Part shown: piece after piece, positions 8,840-18,499 of the stretch
How positions within the stretch are numbered: the stretch's first letter is position 1
Layout of the letters: every line of letters starts with the position of its first letter
Assembly: GCA_026260175.1 (NCBI GenBank)
Contig: JAKCWW010004502.1
Coordinates: 15,314 to 40,944 of the forward strand
Source of the DNA: Reticulitermes lucifugus
Lineage: Eukaryota > Arthropoda > Insecta > Blattodea > Rhinotermitidae
DNA: 25,631 nucleotides
Direction of reading: 5' to 3'
Notes under the pieces: generated by a model
The model's database searches: none
What the model was told of the DNA's origin: nothing
What the model saw: the letters and a program-made list of their open reading frames with translations, nothing else
Program-made: the position numbers and the translations under genes

Positions 8840-10010
8840 ACATATGAAAAGGTTATTAACTATGAGACAAACTCAAGGCTGAATTACAAAGAGCATGACT
8901 GTTAATGTAAACCAAACACAGTGACACCACCTATCACACAACAAACTTCAAAAGGCAAATAATATTTATAGCCAAGTCTCAACTCACAGCAGTATGCACT
9001 GAGCAGTCTTCTCTAATCTTACGTCTTGCAGCATGGCAATCCTTTGCACGGGGAATGCTTAAAAATAATACAGAGTCAAAAATATTCAGCTACATCATAC
9101 AAAGAGAACTGCTGTACATACTTATAATATTTACTCAGCTGATGCTATAAATATAGGTCATAGAAATGTTTAATAAGTCACAAAATATCAAATACTGTGC
9201 ACATTTCTTTAAGATCAGAAAACAATGCACTCAAAACTGAAAAGATAATAATACATTACTAATCAATACTCATTGACTTACAAAAATATATTCATACATA
9301 TACACACAATGATATACCATACTCTTGGTCGAACATGCAACACTGACCGTTATATAAATTCATTAAAATCATAATAAAGTAACTGCTGTTGGTCAGTGAT
9401 GTACACTAAATGTGGTGGCATGTATTTGAGCTGCACATTTTATATTAATGTCTCCATTTCACATGACTCCCATTTAAAATCTTGTCAAATCTGTATGGAG
9501 TTCTGGTCATCAGATGGCAAGGCAGAAAACATCTTTGTAAGTCTAAAGATTTTCAACAGTGGTGTGTTACTGAGGTGCCATACATTTGATTCTTTTCTAT
9601 CACCTACTTTTTGTTAAAAACAAACAATCCTTCAGAAGCTAGCTCTGTTGGTTCCAATGGATGGAGCCAATCTCTATCCACAGACAACACAAGTAGTTTA
9701 GTCACGATATGCAAACTGTGTCAAATCTCGTAAACCCAGTAACTGATTATTTTTAGTTTTTAAAATTTTCTATTTATACATCAACAGCTATAAAGCTTAT
9801 CGTACTGAAAAATTTTAACCAAAATTGTCAAAGAATATGATGACAAGCCAGTTGGTTCCTTCTTTGAGACAAGGTGACAATTCTCCATCCTGAACTATTG
9901 GCACAAAAACTTGTTAACAGGCATACCCATACATACCAGAAATGGAACTTCTATGCATTGTAGCTCACGGTTTAATAATGTTATCAGTAACTCAGACTAG
10001 GTATATGGCA
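8840..10010. other. AT-rich sequence with no recognised gene
   Basis: Only short chance reading frames are present, the longest 73 codons at 9396-9617 on the plus strand, with no splice context or recognisable domain. I see no repeat termini or RNA gene here. Confidence 0.6.
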
Positions 10011-10014
10011 TCAA

Positions 10015-10200
10015 AATGATAGGGATGAATGATGAATAATGAACTGAAAGGGTGTGTTAAGGAAGTAACTGCCAAATTTGAGGTACTGCCCTGATGCCTG
10101 AAGGTACAGAGGAATACCATGAAAAACCCCAGCAAAGATAGCGAGACTCGAGGGCAAGATTTAAAACCAGAACTGCCTGAATATGCTAATCACAACATTT
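10015..10200 (-). mobile_element. degenerate SINE-like repeat (same family as 13085-13235 and 15735-15848)
   Basis: On the minus strand a faint tRNA-like head near 10195 (GTGATTAGCATATTC, then GGTTTTAAATC in the box B place) is followed by a body and a tail of GTTCATTATTCATC units. The plus-strand phrase GTACTGCCCTGATGCCTGAA aligns with GCACTATCCCAGCATTTGCT in the copy near 13125, and later blocks (ATGAAAAACCCCAG against GTGAAAAACCTCAG) keep the same order. The copy is old and the edges are approximate. Confidence 0.5.
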
Positions 10201-10339
10201 GGTTGCAGTTTGAAATCTTAGTACTGAATGGAATTGGTGTCAGCTTCACATTCCAACCACATTTAAACCCATCAAACTGTATGTTAGGAAGGCACTTATC
10301 ACATCTATTGATTCCTCCAATGGTTTAACAAGCTACAAA

Positions 10340-11250
10340 GGAATGGTCATTTAGTGTTTTAGGCAAATCTTACATAAATGTCACAATGCTCAGGAAGTTT
10401 CACATTCAACTTTCACTGTTACTAAATTCAGGTCAAAGGCCAATGTAAATATCAGTCTTTTCAATAAATCAGATTAGAATCTTAAAAACTCTGAAGCTGT
10501 AACTAAGAAATTTTCCAGTAAATCAATGAAAATGTCAGCTGTGAATTCATATGAAAGAGTTGGGTAACTCTCCTGTCATAACCTCTTAATACTTTTTCCT
10601 CCTGTTTTTTAAAATACACAATAAGAAAAGCATAAAACTGAGAAAACTTTAAATGTAGTGTCAAACAGCTAAGGATGTCAATGTTAAAAAGCTGACACAT
10701 ATGTCCAGACAGGGGAAACATGGCCTCCACAACAACAAAATTTAAGAAAACGTACATCCGTCTCTGACACTAAACACAGTGCTGTGATAAGCCATCTGCT
10801 GCTGGCAACATTATCAAAACCATAGTGTATGAAGTATAATAATACTTGCAGACCAAGTTTCAAAAGGAAAAACAACCTGACTGGTGAAGCATAATACTCC
10901 CACCAAGCCAGTCTTTAAGCAGCATATTGCAAAGGTCATCCCCGTGTCCTGTTTTCAGTAATTCCAACATACAGGATTTCCTGAATAAGTTTTGCTAAAG
11001 TTACAGTCCTCTACAATGGAAAACTGTGTCCATAAAAACATATTTAGATTCTGATAGATAAATGATAAAATGCTGTAATATGTAATACTATCTTCTTAAT
11101 AAGAATACTATCAACATGTCTACAAATTGTATATTAAACACTTTTGTCTGAAAATCCAATACCGCAACATAAACCTGTGACATTCTGTTGCCAAACTAAC
11201 TGGAACCAGCCTTTACTAACAGCTTCCCCTCTCCTTTACTGTATCTGTAA
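10340..11250. other. AT-rich sequence with no recognised gene
   Basis: No conserved reading frame, repeat terminus or RNA gene is evident. It lies downstream of gene 2 and could include part of its 3' UTR, but no clear poly(A) signal on the minus strand could be tied to the gene. Confidence 0.5.
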
Positions 11251-11254
11251 TTTT

Positions 11255-11495
11255 CCTGAAACCTCCCAATGTTTTCCCTGAGGACTATGGAGGATGGCAA
11301 GTGAGTGGTCAGCTTCACTCCTTGGTTGTTTTGCCCCTGGGACCCACAGGATATAAGTTTGGGTTGGCCTGAGAGCAAGTATGGACACTGTAGACAAGAG
11401 AAAAATCTCTCCCCTACCAGAAATCAAACCTCACATTCATTGGTCATCCAGCCTGAAGCCTACTTAATGAGGTACCCTAGCTCACAAATTTGTAT
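11255..11495 (-). mobile_element. SINE family copy 1 (diverged, full-length-like)
   Basis: The minus strand starts near 11490 with a tRNA-like head (TAGGGTACCTCATTAAG, later GGTTTGATTTC in the box B position) and continues into the body GGTAGGGGAGAGATTTTTCT, which matches GGCAGGGGCAAGAGATTTTTC in the copy at 18000-18250. The three copies in the window have the same orientation but lie kilobases apart, so they are separate insertions or old duplications. Confidence 0.6.
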
Positions 11496-11759
11496 GTAGG
11501 TGAGGGGATGATTAAACATCTTTTGTGACTTAAATACTAAATATTCTTGGTCCAAAGGAAACCATCACATTAAGATACTGTACCAATGTAAATGCAAAGC
11601 CTGTAGAAATAATCATTACTTTTGAACTGCTCTTCAGCCGCACTTTCATACTTTGTACACAAAATATCATTCTGTTGGACGGATATGACCAGTCTTGAAC
11701 ACAGATCTTGCATAAATAACAAGAGATTCAATTTGCTCTTGCCACCGAATGGCAAGTCT

Positions 11760-11998
11760 TTATGCTTTTGATTCCTGCTCCATGTCAAATCTTGTCTGAG
11801 ATTCTTTTAGATACTCTCTCTTCTTTCGCTGAATTCTTGCTTCAAGAAGGAAAAGGGTTCCAGATATGAATGCCATTGCAACTCCTGCCACACCCAACCC
11901 AAATGCCCAACCAAAGAAGTTATTTGCATGTCCTGGCATCCACCCATCTGTGTTACCAAGACAAGCAAAGACTATTACAGCAATGCCACCAGTCACAC
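11760..11998 (-). CDS. gene 2 coding exon 3 (end of segment 3, segment 4, cytoplasmic tail)
   Basis: This exon begins after acceptor CTTTTCTCTGCAG, with GT completing a glycine codon. It reads VTGGIAVIVFACLG, a second loop with NTDGWMPGHANNFFGW, the fourth membrane segment AFGLGVAGVAMAFISGTLFL, and a basic then acidic tail ending ESKA at TAA. The short second loop and the small-residue-rich fourth helix are normal for the family. Confidence 0.9.
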
Positions 11999-14540
11999 CT
12001 GCAGAGAAAAAGAAACATAAATATGATAAACTTATTGAGGATTCACATTTCACATGCACTGTGCTGCCAGTAATCTTTATAGAAATGGACAGAGTGAGAG
12101 GAAATAAATAAGATAAATTTTAATAGCTATCCATTCAAATTTTATAAATGAACAAGACCAATTCCATGGTTTTCCATATCTAAATTTCTTCAAAATTCCA
12201 TCATGAAAATTGTGAGAAAAATCCTTCCAACAATTCACAATGATTTTAATATACAGCAAGTCATTAAACCAATGAATACTGAATTGAAGGAAAAACTGAG
12301 GGCACTACAAAAAAAAAATCTCAGTAGCATTTGCTTCACTGTGGTCATTTATAGTTAAATTACATACATGTTCACTGTGGAAGTAGATCTGTATCATTCC
12401 CCGAATAATACAATCAGTGGAACTCAGAAGTAAATAATATATCTAAAGGATAAGGAGGTATGTGGTGGATTATTTGTGCATCAATAGTTGGGCTTGACTT
12501 GAAACTTTTGCAGCAGACTTACAAACCTGTGCTGTGTATTCACAGCCTTGAATTTAATTTCACCATCTGCAAACAACAAAGTGCAAAGACTTGGCACATG
12601 CACAAGAACCCACAAATAGGCAGTTTCAAGAGGATGTGTCAAAGAAACAGATGGGCAGGGCCAGATTTAGACATGCTAGGCCCCTACACTGTGACAAACA
12701 TGGGAGACCCCATTAAGAGAGAAAACAATTATTTTAATGCAAAGAACAATTTAAATTCAATTACACTGCAGTAGCTTGGAACATTACCTCACGTAGTTCT
12801 CTGTAACTGGATGACTTTATAAAAAATTATTTAAGGTGATGACCAGTATTATGTAGCCAGAGTCATGCATTAATGTTTAACTCTTTCACACTGGAATTAA
12901 GTGCCCAGGTAATCAGACAGGGACAAAAATTTAAATGGCCAGCATTACTTTGCATTTTATTGGCAACAACTTAGGTGCCTTCAGCCTTTTAAACACGTGC
13001 TATGCGTTAACTGTGGTTGACTTTCAGAACAGAAAGGTCAAGCCAAATTTTAACTTCAATTTATAGAGACATAAGTATACATATAAGGATGTGAATGGAA
13101 GTCATCATGGTCTAAATTAAGGCACTATCCCAGCATTTGCTTGGAGGGACGCAGAAAAGCAGTGAAAAACCTCAGAATAATGTGTCCTGGCAAAGATTTT
13201 AACTGGGCACCTTCTGCATATAAGTTATAAGCATTACAATTAGATCCAACCTGCTTGATAAAACTATGTTTATCACAATTTTAGAAGTAGTGTTTACTGC
13301 TGGAATTCTACAATGCTGACATCACTAGCATCAACTCCTGTATTGAACATGATATATACCTAATGCCTGTACAAGGAAGTATTTAGGATTTGTATACATT
13401 AGTTCTGTTCTATCACCATGCACATTCCAAAAGACTATACATTTCTTAAACAAATTAGACAGCAACAGTTTGTTTTCTTTTAATATGAAGCATTACATTC
13501 ACTTACCAGCTGTCATGAGCAAACCACTGATGATGAGGGAGAGAAGCACAAAATATTTCTGTTCTGGTCCAAAACAGAGGAAGAAAATCAGGACAAGGAT
13601 CAGTGAGATCAGGACACAGATGAAGCACAGAGTGAAGAAAATCTGTGTCACTATCATGAAGGCTGTAAAACAAATTTAAATAATTAATAGCAAGGTAAAA
13701 ACACAAATGATACATTATCTTTATATCCATTTAAATTTTAGTACACTTCAGTCCTGTGTTCATATCTGATATCGATCTGGGTCATTCCAAAATTTGCCAC
13801 ACAGGTTAAAATTATTATGCTGAGGCAACTCACCGAACAGTTCAACCCATTACAAAGTTCCATGTATGGAAAATAAATTGGCAGATATAAATATTATTGG
13901 GAAATTCCTTATCTTTCCTAGAATTAACTGTAGATTCAATGTGCATGCACACACTAAACTGTTCACGCATCACTGAGTAAATCTACTAATATAATAATTG
14001 CTCTACAATGGTCCTACTTTTAAGTGTTATTCCTTTGTCTTATGACCAACAGCAGAGTGCATAAAATTATGCCACATACAGCAATGATTATCCTGAATAC
14101 GTACACAGTTTACTTGAGATTATTCATAATAAGGTCTGTAGATACATAAGCAATGGCTTTCAGAAATGTGTATAACTAGTGCAAACAGAACTGTGATATG
14201 CAGAACAAAGCAATTTCAATACTGGAATATGATGGCATGTATGTTTCAACTTCAAATTTAACTTACATGGTATGAGGAAGCCTCTGATTTTATCATAATC
14301 AGTGGTGAATGGATCATAGACCCATCTACATCCAACAAAAAATCTCCTCTGAGCACTGTCATTAGGGTCTGCCAGGGAACGAAAACAATGCGACCACAAG
14401 CCAAGACGATCAAGTTTCGCTCCTGTGATGCGAGGGTCACTGACAAGCCATGCAGGTGAACAGAACGCCACAAATATGCATACTAGTGTCAGCACAAAGG
14501 TCAAAACTGCACAGTTGCCAGCCAGACTGCGTTTCTTCAT
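11760..14540 (-). CDS. claudin-like tetraspan junction protein, gene 2 (complete coding region, three exons)
   Basis: Joined exons 14540-14267, 13662-13507 and 11998-11760 give 222 residues ending at a TAA (11762-11760). Membrane segments fall at about 8-29, 93-122, 128-158 and 172-196. The first loop has W31, GLWSHC (47-52) and GC (70-71), the PMP22/claudin signature, plus WVYDPFTTDYDKIRGF before segment 2. The tail is charged (QRKKREYLKESQ) and ends ESKA, not the YV-type PDZ ligand of vertebrate claudins. The length is normal for claudins. ATG at 14540 was chosen (MKKRSL); five codons upstream a GTG is in frame but unlikely as a start. Insect relatives act in septate junctions of epithelia and glia. 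Orthology to a particular named insect claudin is not settled. Confidence 0.9.
12620..12780. other. intron sequence with a transposon-end-like phrase
   Basis: GGGCAGGGCCAGATTTAGAC near 12655, followed by GGCCCCTACACTGTGAC, resembles the CAGGGCCGGATTTA ends of some hAT-type elements, but no matching second terminus was found. The 104-codon open frame here (12460-12774, plus strand) has no recognisable domain and lies inside intron 2 of gene 2. Confidence 0.25.
13085..13235 (-). mobile_element. degenerate SINE-like repeat in gene 2 intron 2
   Basis: The plus-strand order is AAGGCACTATCCCAGCATTT, GAGGGACGCAG, GTGAAAAACCTCAG, then TTTTAACTGGGCACCTTC. This parallels the repeat at 10015-10200 block by block. 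On the minus strand the box B place reads CCAGTTAAAATC. It is an old copy in antisense-to-repeat order within the intron. Confidence 0.5.
13507..13662 (-). CDS. gene 2 coding exon 2 (membrane segments 2 and 3)
   Basis: This 156-bp exon follows acceptor TGTTTTACAG and ends at donor GTAAGT in phase 1. It reads FMIVTQIFFTLCFICVLISL onwards, then GPEQKYFVLLSLIISGLLMT. It is the position-for-position counterpart of exon 4 in gene 1. Confidence 0.9.
14267..14540 (-). CDS. gene 2 coding exon 1 (membrane segment 1 and loop 1)
   Basis: ATG at 14540-14538 in the context TCAAAATGAAG starts 91 codons plus one base, ending FLIP in phase 1 at donor GTAAGT (14266-14261). An acceptor-like TTTACAG lies about 30 bases upstream of the ATG, so a 5' UTR exon further upstream is possible. 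Reading past the donor gives KLNLKLKHTCHH, clearly intron. Confidence 0.9.
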
Positions 14541-14587
14541 TTTGACTATCCTCACTTGTTGATTTTCACTGTAAACATGACATATTA

Positions 14588-14606
14588 ATATATATATATA
14601 TATATC
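14588..14606. repeat. (TA)n microsatellite upstream of gene 2
   Basis: About nine TA units lie 50-70 bases upstream of the gene 2 start codon, just beyond the possible upstream acceptor site. Confidence 0.8.
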
Positions 14607-14719
14607 TTTATATAAAAAATAACTTTTCAGTCGCCACTAGAAATGTAAAAGACAAAATCTACGTTCGGTACATGACCTATTTGGAAGCAAAAAGTTCCAG
14701 AACAAAAACTGTCATGCTC

Positions 14720-15540
14720 AGACCTCATGAAATTCGTTCTCGATTTCTGCGTTCTTCCATTCTTAAAGACATACACTTTAGTTAGTTCTGATTCGTGCGC
14801 TTTGCTAACGCCTTCACGCGCCATCCTGTTGACTGTTACGTTCAAGCTACGATTAGGAGTTTCGATAACCCAGAATTCATGCGATAAAAGTAGCAGGAAA
14901 GTGCTAATCACCTGACAGTGGTAAACAAGCGTACAAGTACTAAACACCTTTCCCTAAGGACATACGGTATACAGAAATATTTGGGTATATTTCTTGCCAC
15001 AAAATATAAACTGTGGTTACTAATTACGGAACTACAACTAACCATTCCCAATGATGGCGCTCATTGGTCATTATACGCACCATTACATCATAAAATGTAT
15101 ACTATTATTCAAAAACCTGTAAATCTGGACCAAGCTGTTACAAACATTTAATGTATAAAATATTACCATACAGTTTACTTAGCATTGTTTACCTTTTCCG
15201 TCAACGCCCAGACCACCAGCACGTACTATGCATGTCTGACAGTGTCCACGCAATGGTACCACAACAGAGAGAACATTTTCCCTCAATTTCCGTTTGTCAC
15301 CTAGCGAGGCTATGAGAATGAGAACGGTAAGGTCTACACAACTGGGAATGGAAGTTTCTAAAACATACCGTCATGTCCTTGACAGTTTCACACAATTAAA
15401 TGCAAGGCCAGAGAATAATAACATTGTCTTTTCTTTGACTCTGCCTTCCTAATTTGACAGTCAGCACCGTGTTGAATAACGCAACGAATGCGTTGAGTCA
15501 CATCAGAAAAGACCTACACAGGCGCGCTTGACGCTCGTAG
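14720..15540 (-). promoter_or_regulatory. CpG-richer block upstream of gene 2, possible promoter region
   Basis: CpG dinucleotides are visibly denser than in the introns and flanks, for example CTAACGCCTTCACGCGCCAT near 14805 and GGCGCGCTTGACGCTCG near 15520. In insects with gene-body methylation, promoters often keep their CpG, so this could hold the start of transcription for gene 2. No TATA box or initiator could be picked out with confidence. Confidence 0.3.
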
Positions 15541-15734
15541 CATTAGAATAAAAAGTCATATATATGCAATGTAAACTCTCTCTGTACAGCCCTTCTGTAA
15601 TTATTGTTAGAAAGAGCTGTGTACAGCCGGGTATCTGATGGACCAAGTTCCCTTGAATCTCTACATGAGAAGTGACACAGAACTGACCTTACACGTGCAA
15701 TGTTCCTTCCCCATAATGCTTTCTTCAAATCATA

Positions 15735-15848
15735 TAGTGTCGGATGATAACATTAATGAATAATGAATTCGAAAGGACGTTGAAGCGGGATGGCCGAAAA
15801 TTGAACCCGGGAATACGAAGGGTGAGTGCTAACCCCTCGACAGTAACG
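15735..15848 (-). mobile_element. tRNA-derived SINE-like element
   Basis: On the minus strand a GAGGGGTTAGCACTC box A region near 15835 is followed by CCGGGTTCAATTTTCGG as a box B region near 15800, then CATCCCGCTTCAACGTCC and a tail GAATTCATTATTCATTAATG. The tail resembles that of the copy at 10015-10200. No clear target-site duplication was found. Confidence 0.55.
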
Positions 15849-15954
15849 TTGAGCTCTTTCAAAGTAAAATTGACTTTTTTTAAATTTTGTCATAGTGCTT
15901 GACGGCCTCACTGATGGAAGGATTCTTGGTACTGAACGTCTTCGTCCCTCAATT

Positions 15955-16130
15955 TTGGTAACTCCCGTATCTTCTTCAAGTATTTAAAATAACACCTTTC
16001 CATCGGCAATATTAAAAAAAGTTTATTACAATGTCTCCTCACAGCACGTTTCGACGGTAACGGTCATTTTGAGGTACGTCTTCTCAAAACATATAAACCG
16101 TACACGTACACATGTACAACGCCAAGAGTT
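15955..16130 (-). repeat. interspersed repeat, left arm of a diverged inverted pair
   Basis: Read on the minus strand the order is TTGTACATGTGTACGTG, ATGTTTTGAGAAGACGT, CTCAAAATGACCG, CGTCGAAACGTGCTGTGAGG, then TTGCCGATGGAAAGGTGTTA. The same order, diverged by a quarter or so, occurs on the plus strand at 16515-16670. It may be a Penelope-like or other retroelement end, but no coding sequence supports a class. Confidence 0.6.
16048..16075 (-). other. hammerhead-like core motif B (decayed)
   Basis: On the minus strand: CTCAAAA (in the place of CTGANGA), T, a GAC...GTC stem of three pairs, then GAAAC (16052-16048). The first box has two changes from the hammerhead consensus. Confidence 0.25.
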
Positions 16131-16349
16131 CCATTACAGTGGGATTCCAAGTTTAATGAAGTACATATGTAGTGAACAGACACGATGGCTGTTTATATAG
16201 TCTATATACGTATGCAACCCGAGGGAACCATTTTTACTAAACAAATTGCGTTTGAAACATGATAACTCAATTTTGTTAATTTAGCTATGTTCTTGTACGT
16301 TTATGTAAACTTGGGATCCCAGTGGAATAGAATTCGGCATTGTACATGT

Positions 16350-16492
16350 ATGAAATCTGTGGTCTTCTGGGTTATTACACGGCGTCGTGTGGTAATTGTT
16401 TACCGACGTTTCGGGACAACGTATCGGTCCCATCCTCACGGGTCAAGAGTCCGAGTAGGAAATGTAATAACCCAGAAGACCACAGATTTCAT
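16350..16492. mobile_element. foldback/MITE with perfect 30-bp inverted arms
   Basis: The arms 16350-16379 and 16463-16492 are exact reverse complements (left arm begins ATGAAATCTGTGGTCTTCTG). The 83-base centre contains ACCGACGTTTCGGGACAACG and GGTCCCATCCTCACGGGTC. No mismatch in 30 bp argues for recent insertion, gene conversion or selection on the fold. No target-site duplication was evident. Two short plus-strand reading frames cross it only by chance. Confidence 0.85.
16408..16439 (-). other. hammerhead-like core motif C, in the foldback centre
   Basis: On the minus strand: GTGAGGA (16439-16433; consensus CTGANGA has C first), T, GGGAC stem (16431-16427), loop, GTCCC (16417-16413), GAAAC (16412-16408), then GTCGGTA, which could form a two-pair stem III (AC with GU) and a GUA cleavage triplet. 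Position 3 of the core is mutated and stem I does not pair well. Confidence 0.35.
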
Positions 16493-16514
16493 CAACATCG
16501 CGGCGGAAGCTTGA

Positions 16515-16670
16515 AATCAAGGTTGTACGTGTATGTTTGTACAGCTTACATGTTTTGAAAAGTCGTGTCTGAATATGAATGTTGCAGACGAAACATGCTG
16601 TGAGAAGAAAATGTAACAGAGTTGCAGTTGTGCCGGCGGATAGGTGTTACATTTTACGTACTTGTAATGA
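16515..16670 (+). repeat. interspersed repeat, right arm of the diverged inverted pair
   Basis: Plus-strand order: TTGTACGTGTATGTTTGTAC, ATGTTTTGAAAAGTCGT, CTGAATATGAATG, GACGAAACATGCTGTGAGAA, then TGCCGGCGGATAGGTGTTAC. This is homologous along its whole length to the minus strand of 15955-16130. Between the two arms lies the perfect foldback at 16350-16492. Confidence 0.6.
16569..16594 (+). other. hammerhead-like core motif D (decayed)
   Basis: CTGAATA (16569-16575), T, a weak stem region, then GAAAC (16590-16594). It is the plus-strand counterpart of motif B and is nearer to the CTGANGA consensus, with one change. Confidence 0.25.
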
Positions 16671-16851
16671 AGCACAGTCGGACGTCGCAGGTACAGACTC
16701 CTTACCTTTATGCTATGCTTTGCGCGCTGAACAATGTCCTCACTTGCGTGCCACAAGTTTTGTCCATTAATACCGACCTCTGATCAATGACTAATACCAC
16801 CCGCTAATAAATTTTGCGAATGCTGTTGAAATGATGACAGCGGTGGAACCA

Positions 16852-16917
16852 GGCGTGGCTTCTTGCCAGTGAACCCAAGTCCGCGGGCGTGGCTTGTTCC
16901 CAACGAACCCAAGTCCG
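16852..16917. repeat. 32-bp tandem duplication with GC-box-like core
   Basis: Two 32-base copies (16852-16883 and 16886-16917) share GGCGTGGCTT at the start and GAACCCAAGTCCG at the end. GGGCGTGGC is a KLF/Sp1-type GC box. The block is in a CpG-richer stretch without a recognised gene. Confidence 0.7.
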
Positions 16918-17334
16918 TGTTTCTAATCATGTCGCCTTCCCAACAGCTATTTAATTTAACCCATTCGTGTCTTTTGTATACGAAAGTTGGTCAGAAAATA
17001 ATTTTATAGTGCCTATATTTTCGGTTGTTTTCACCTCCAATAAGAACGGTTGAGATTTAACTGTACTGCTTTCGACTACTTTTCCACGTATTGTCGTCCC
17101 TCCCCCCCCAATTGAGGAATTTTACATATTGAGGGACGAGCTCTGCTACTCACTGGCACTATAAGTCCTTGTCCTGTGTTATTAGCCATCGTGTCACAAC
17201 TGCTTCCACCTCACCATCAACTTTAAGTTTGTGGTCCCCAACATTTTGTTTCAGCGCTGGAAACATAATTGCTCGGCGACGAATTCAAACTGATATAACC
17301 TCTTTGTATATAAAAAGGCAAAAAAGGGTAAAGT

Positions 17335-17515
17335 TGTCTCTGTCCCTGCCATGAAGGCATATAGGGGGAGCAGAGATATGGCTTCATTCAACCTTAAGCT
17401 CCACACTAAATAGAAGTGAGTGGTTAACTTCAACCTTGGCCACTTTACCCCCAGGAAAGAACACCATTATACACTGAATCGGAGGCTGGCTGGGTCCCAG
17501 AGCCGGTCTGGACCT
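17335..17515 (-). mobile_element. SINE family copy 2 (tRNA head missing)
   Basis: The plus-strand phrases GTCTCTGTCCCTGCCATGAA, GGCATATAGGGGGAGCAGAG and GGGTCCCAGAGCCGGTCTGG match the body of the copy at 18000-18250 in the same order. The copy ends at CCGGTCTGGACC and then (TA)n, without the tRNA-like head, as expected for a 5'-truncated minus-strand insertion. Confidence 0.6.
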
Positions 17516-17999
17516 ATATATATATTCCTTTTATCGTCACATGGGGATATTTAAATTCGCCCATGGATTTGTATTTATTTTCATAAGCTGGACAATTTAC
17601 TTGGTGATGTTCACCAAACTGAAGCTTCCCCCCCCCTTCCCATATTTCCAACATTTTACTGTCAGGGTTGCCCTTCATCTGCTTTTATGACACATCTAAA
17701 TTAAAAGCTAATTGCGCTTTTGAAATATTTCCTCACACGTCTTCAAGGTAGAAATTTTGGAACATCCATGTCGAGGACTTCCTTCCATTTTGTGCCTTGC
17801 CACTTATCACAACTAATAACTAGTCATTGTTCAAGTGGAACAATGTATACTTTGATACCTGTCTATACACTATTCCCGTGCTCCATCCAATTGTTAATTT
17901 TGATTGTTGATGCTATGAAGCAGTCATAAGGTGCCTATGTTTTGGTTGGTATGACAGCTAGGACCTTTCCTAATAGTAAGTTACCTTAGGTAGTAAAGT

Positions 18000-18250
18000 T
18001 AAAGGTGTCCCTGTACGTCATGAAGGCATGGATGGGTAGAAGTACATCTCTGCACCAGATGGTCAGCTGTCAATGTCTCACCCCGGCTCTGGGGAATCCC
18101 CTTCCACTACCCACTGAATAGGGTGCTGGGTGGGCCACAGAGCTGGTCTGGACATTTTGGAGAACAGAAAAATCTCTTGCCCCTGCCAGGGATCGAAGCC
18201 CAGGCCATCCAGCCTGCAGCCTGGTTATTATACCACCTATGCTGTAGCAC
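18000..18250 (-). mobile_element. SINE family copy 3 (best preserved)
   Basis: On the minus strand, TAGGTGGTATAATAACC (box A) near 18235 and GGGCTTCGATCCC (box B) near 18195 mark a tRNA-derived head. The body follows with GGCAGGGGCAAGAGATTTTT, then CAGACCAGCTCTGTGGCCC, and ends near CATGACGTACAGGGACACC. The boundaries come from comparison with the copies at 11255 and 17335. Confidence 0.7.
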
Positions 18251-18499
18251 CATTTATTGCATCAACCTGTCTTTCAAGAACTTCTCAAGGTCATGGTGTG
18301 CCCAGTCAATGAAATTATTATTTCATAGTATCCCTCAAGGGCTCTACTGTACAAGAATGGGCCTATGGACAGGTTTTGTGTATAAACCGTATCTAGATGT
18401 GGAAACTGCCAAATGTTCCCATTGAAATTTCAATGGTCTTTATACTACTAAACAAGGAAATCTCATGACTTAAAAGTGTGCAAACTGCACAGCAGAAGA

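Noticed and set aside
12460..12774. 104-codon plus-strand reading frame inside gene 2 intron 2
   Set aside because: It overlaps a transposon-end-like phrase and shows no domain.
14160..14266. Coding continuation of gene 2 exon 1 to the stop near 14160
   Set aside because: A GTAAGT donor at 14266 joins in phase to exon 2, which encodes the expected second membrane segment. The continuation has no family resemblance.
14541..14555. Upstream GTG as the start of gene 2 (adding MRIVK)
   Set aside because: GTG starts are not expected in an insect nuclear gene, and the ATG of MKKRSL has a good context.
14863..14890. Another GAAAC motif (minus strand, near TATCGAAAC)
   Set aside because: No CTGANGA box or stem lies upstream at the right distance, so it was not counted with the hammerhead-like motifs.
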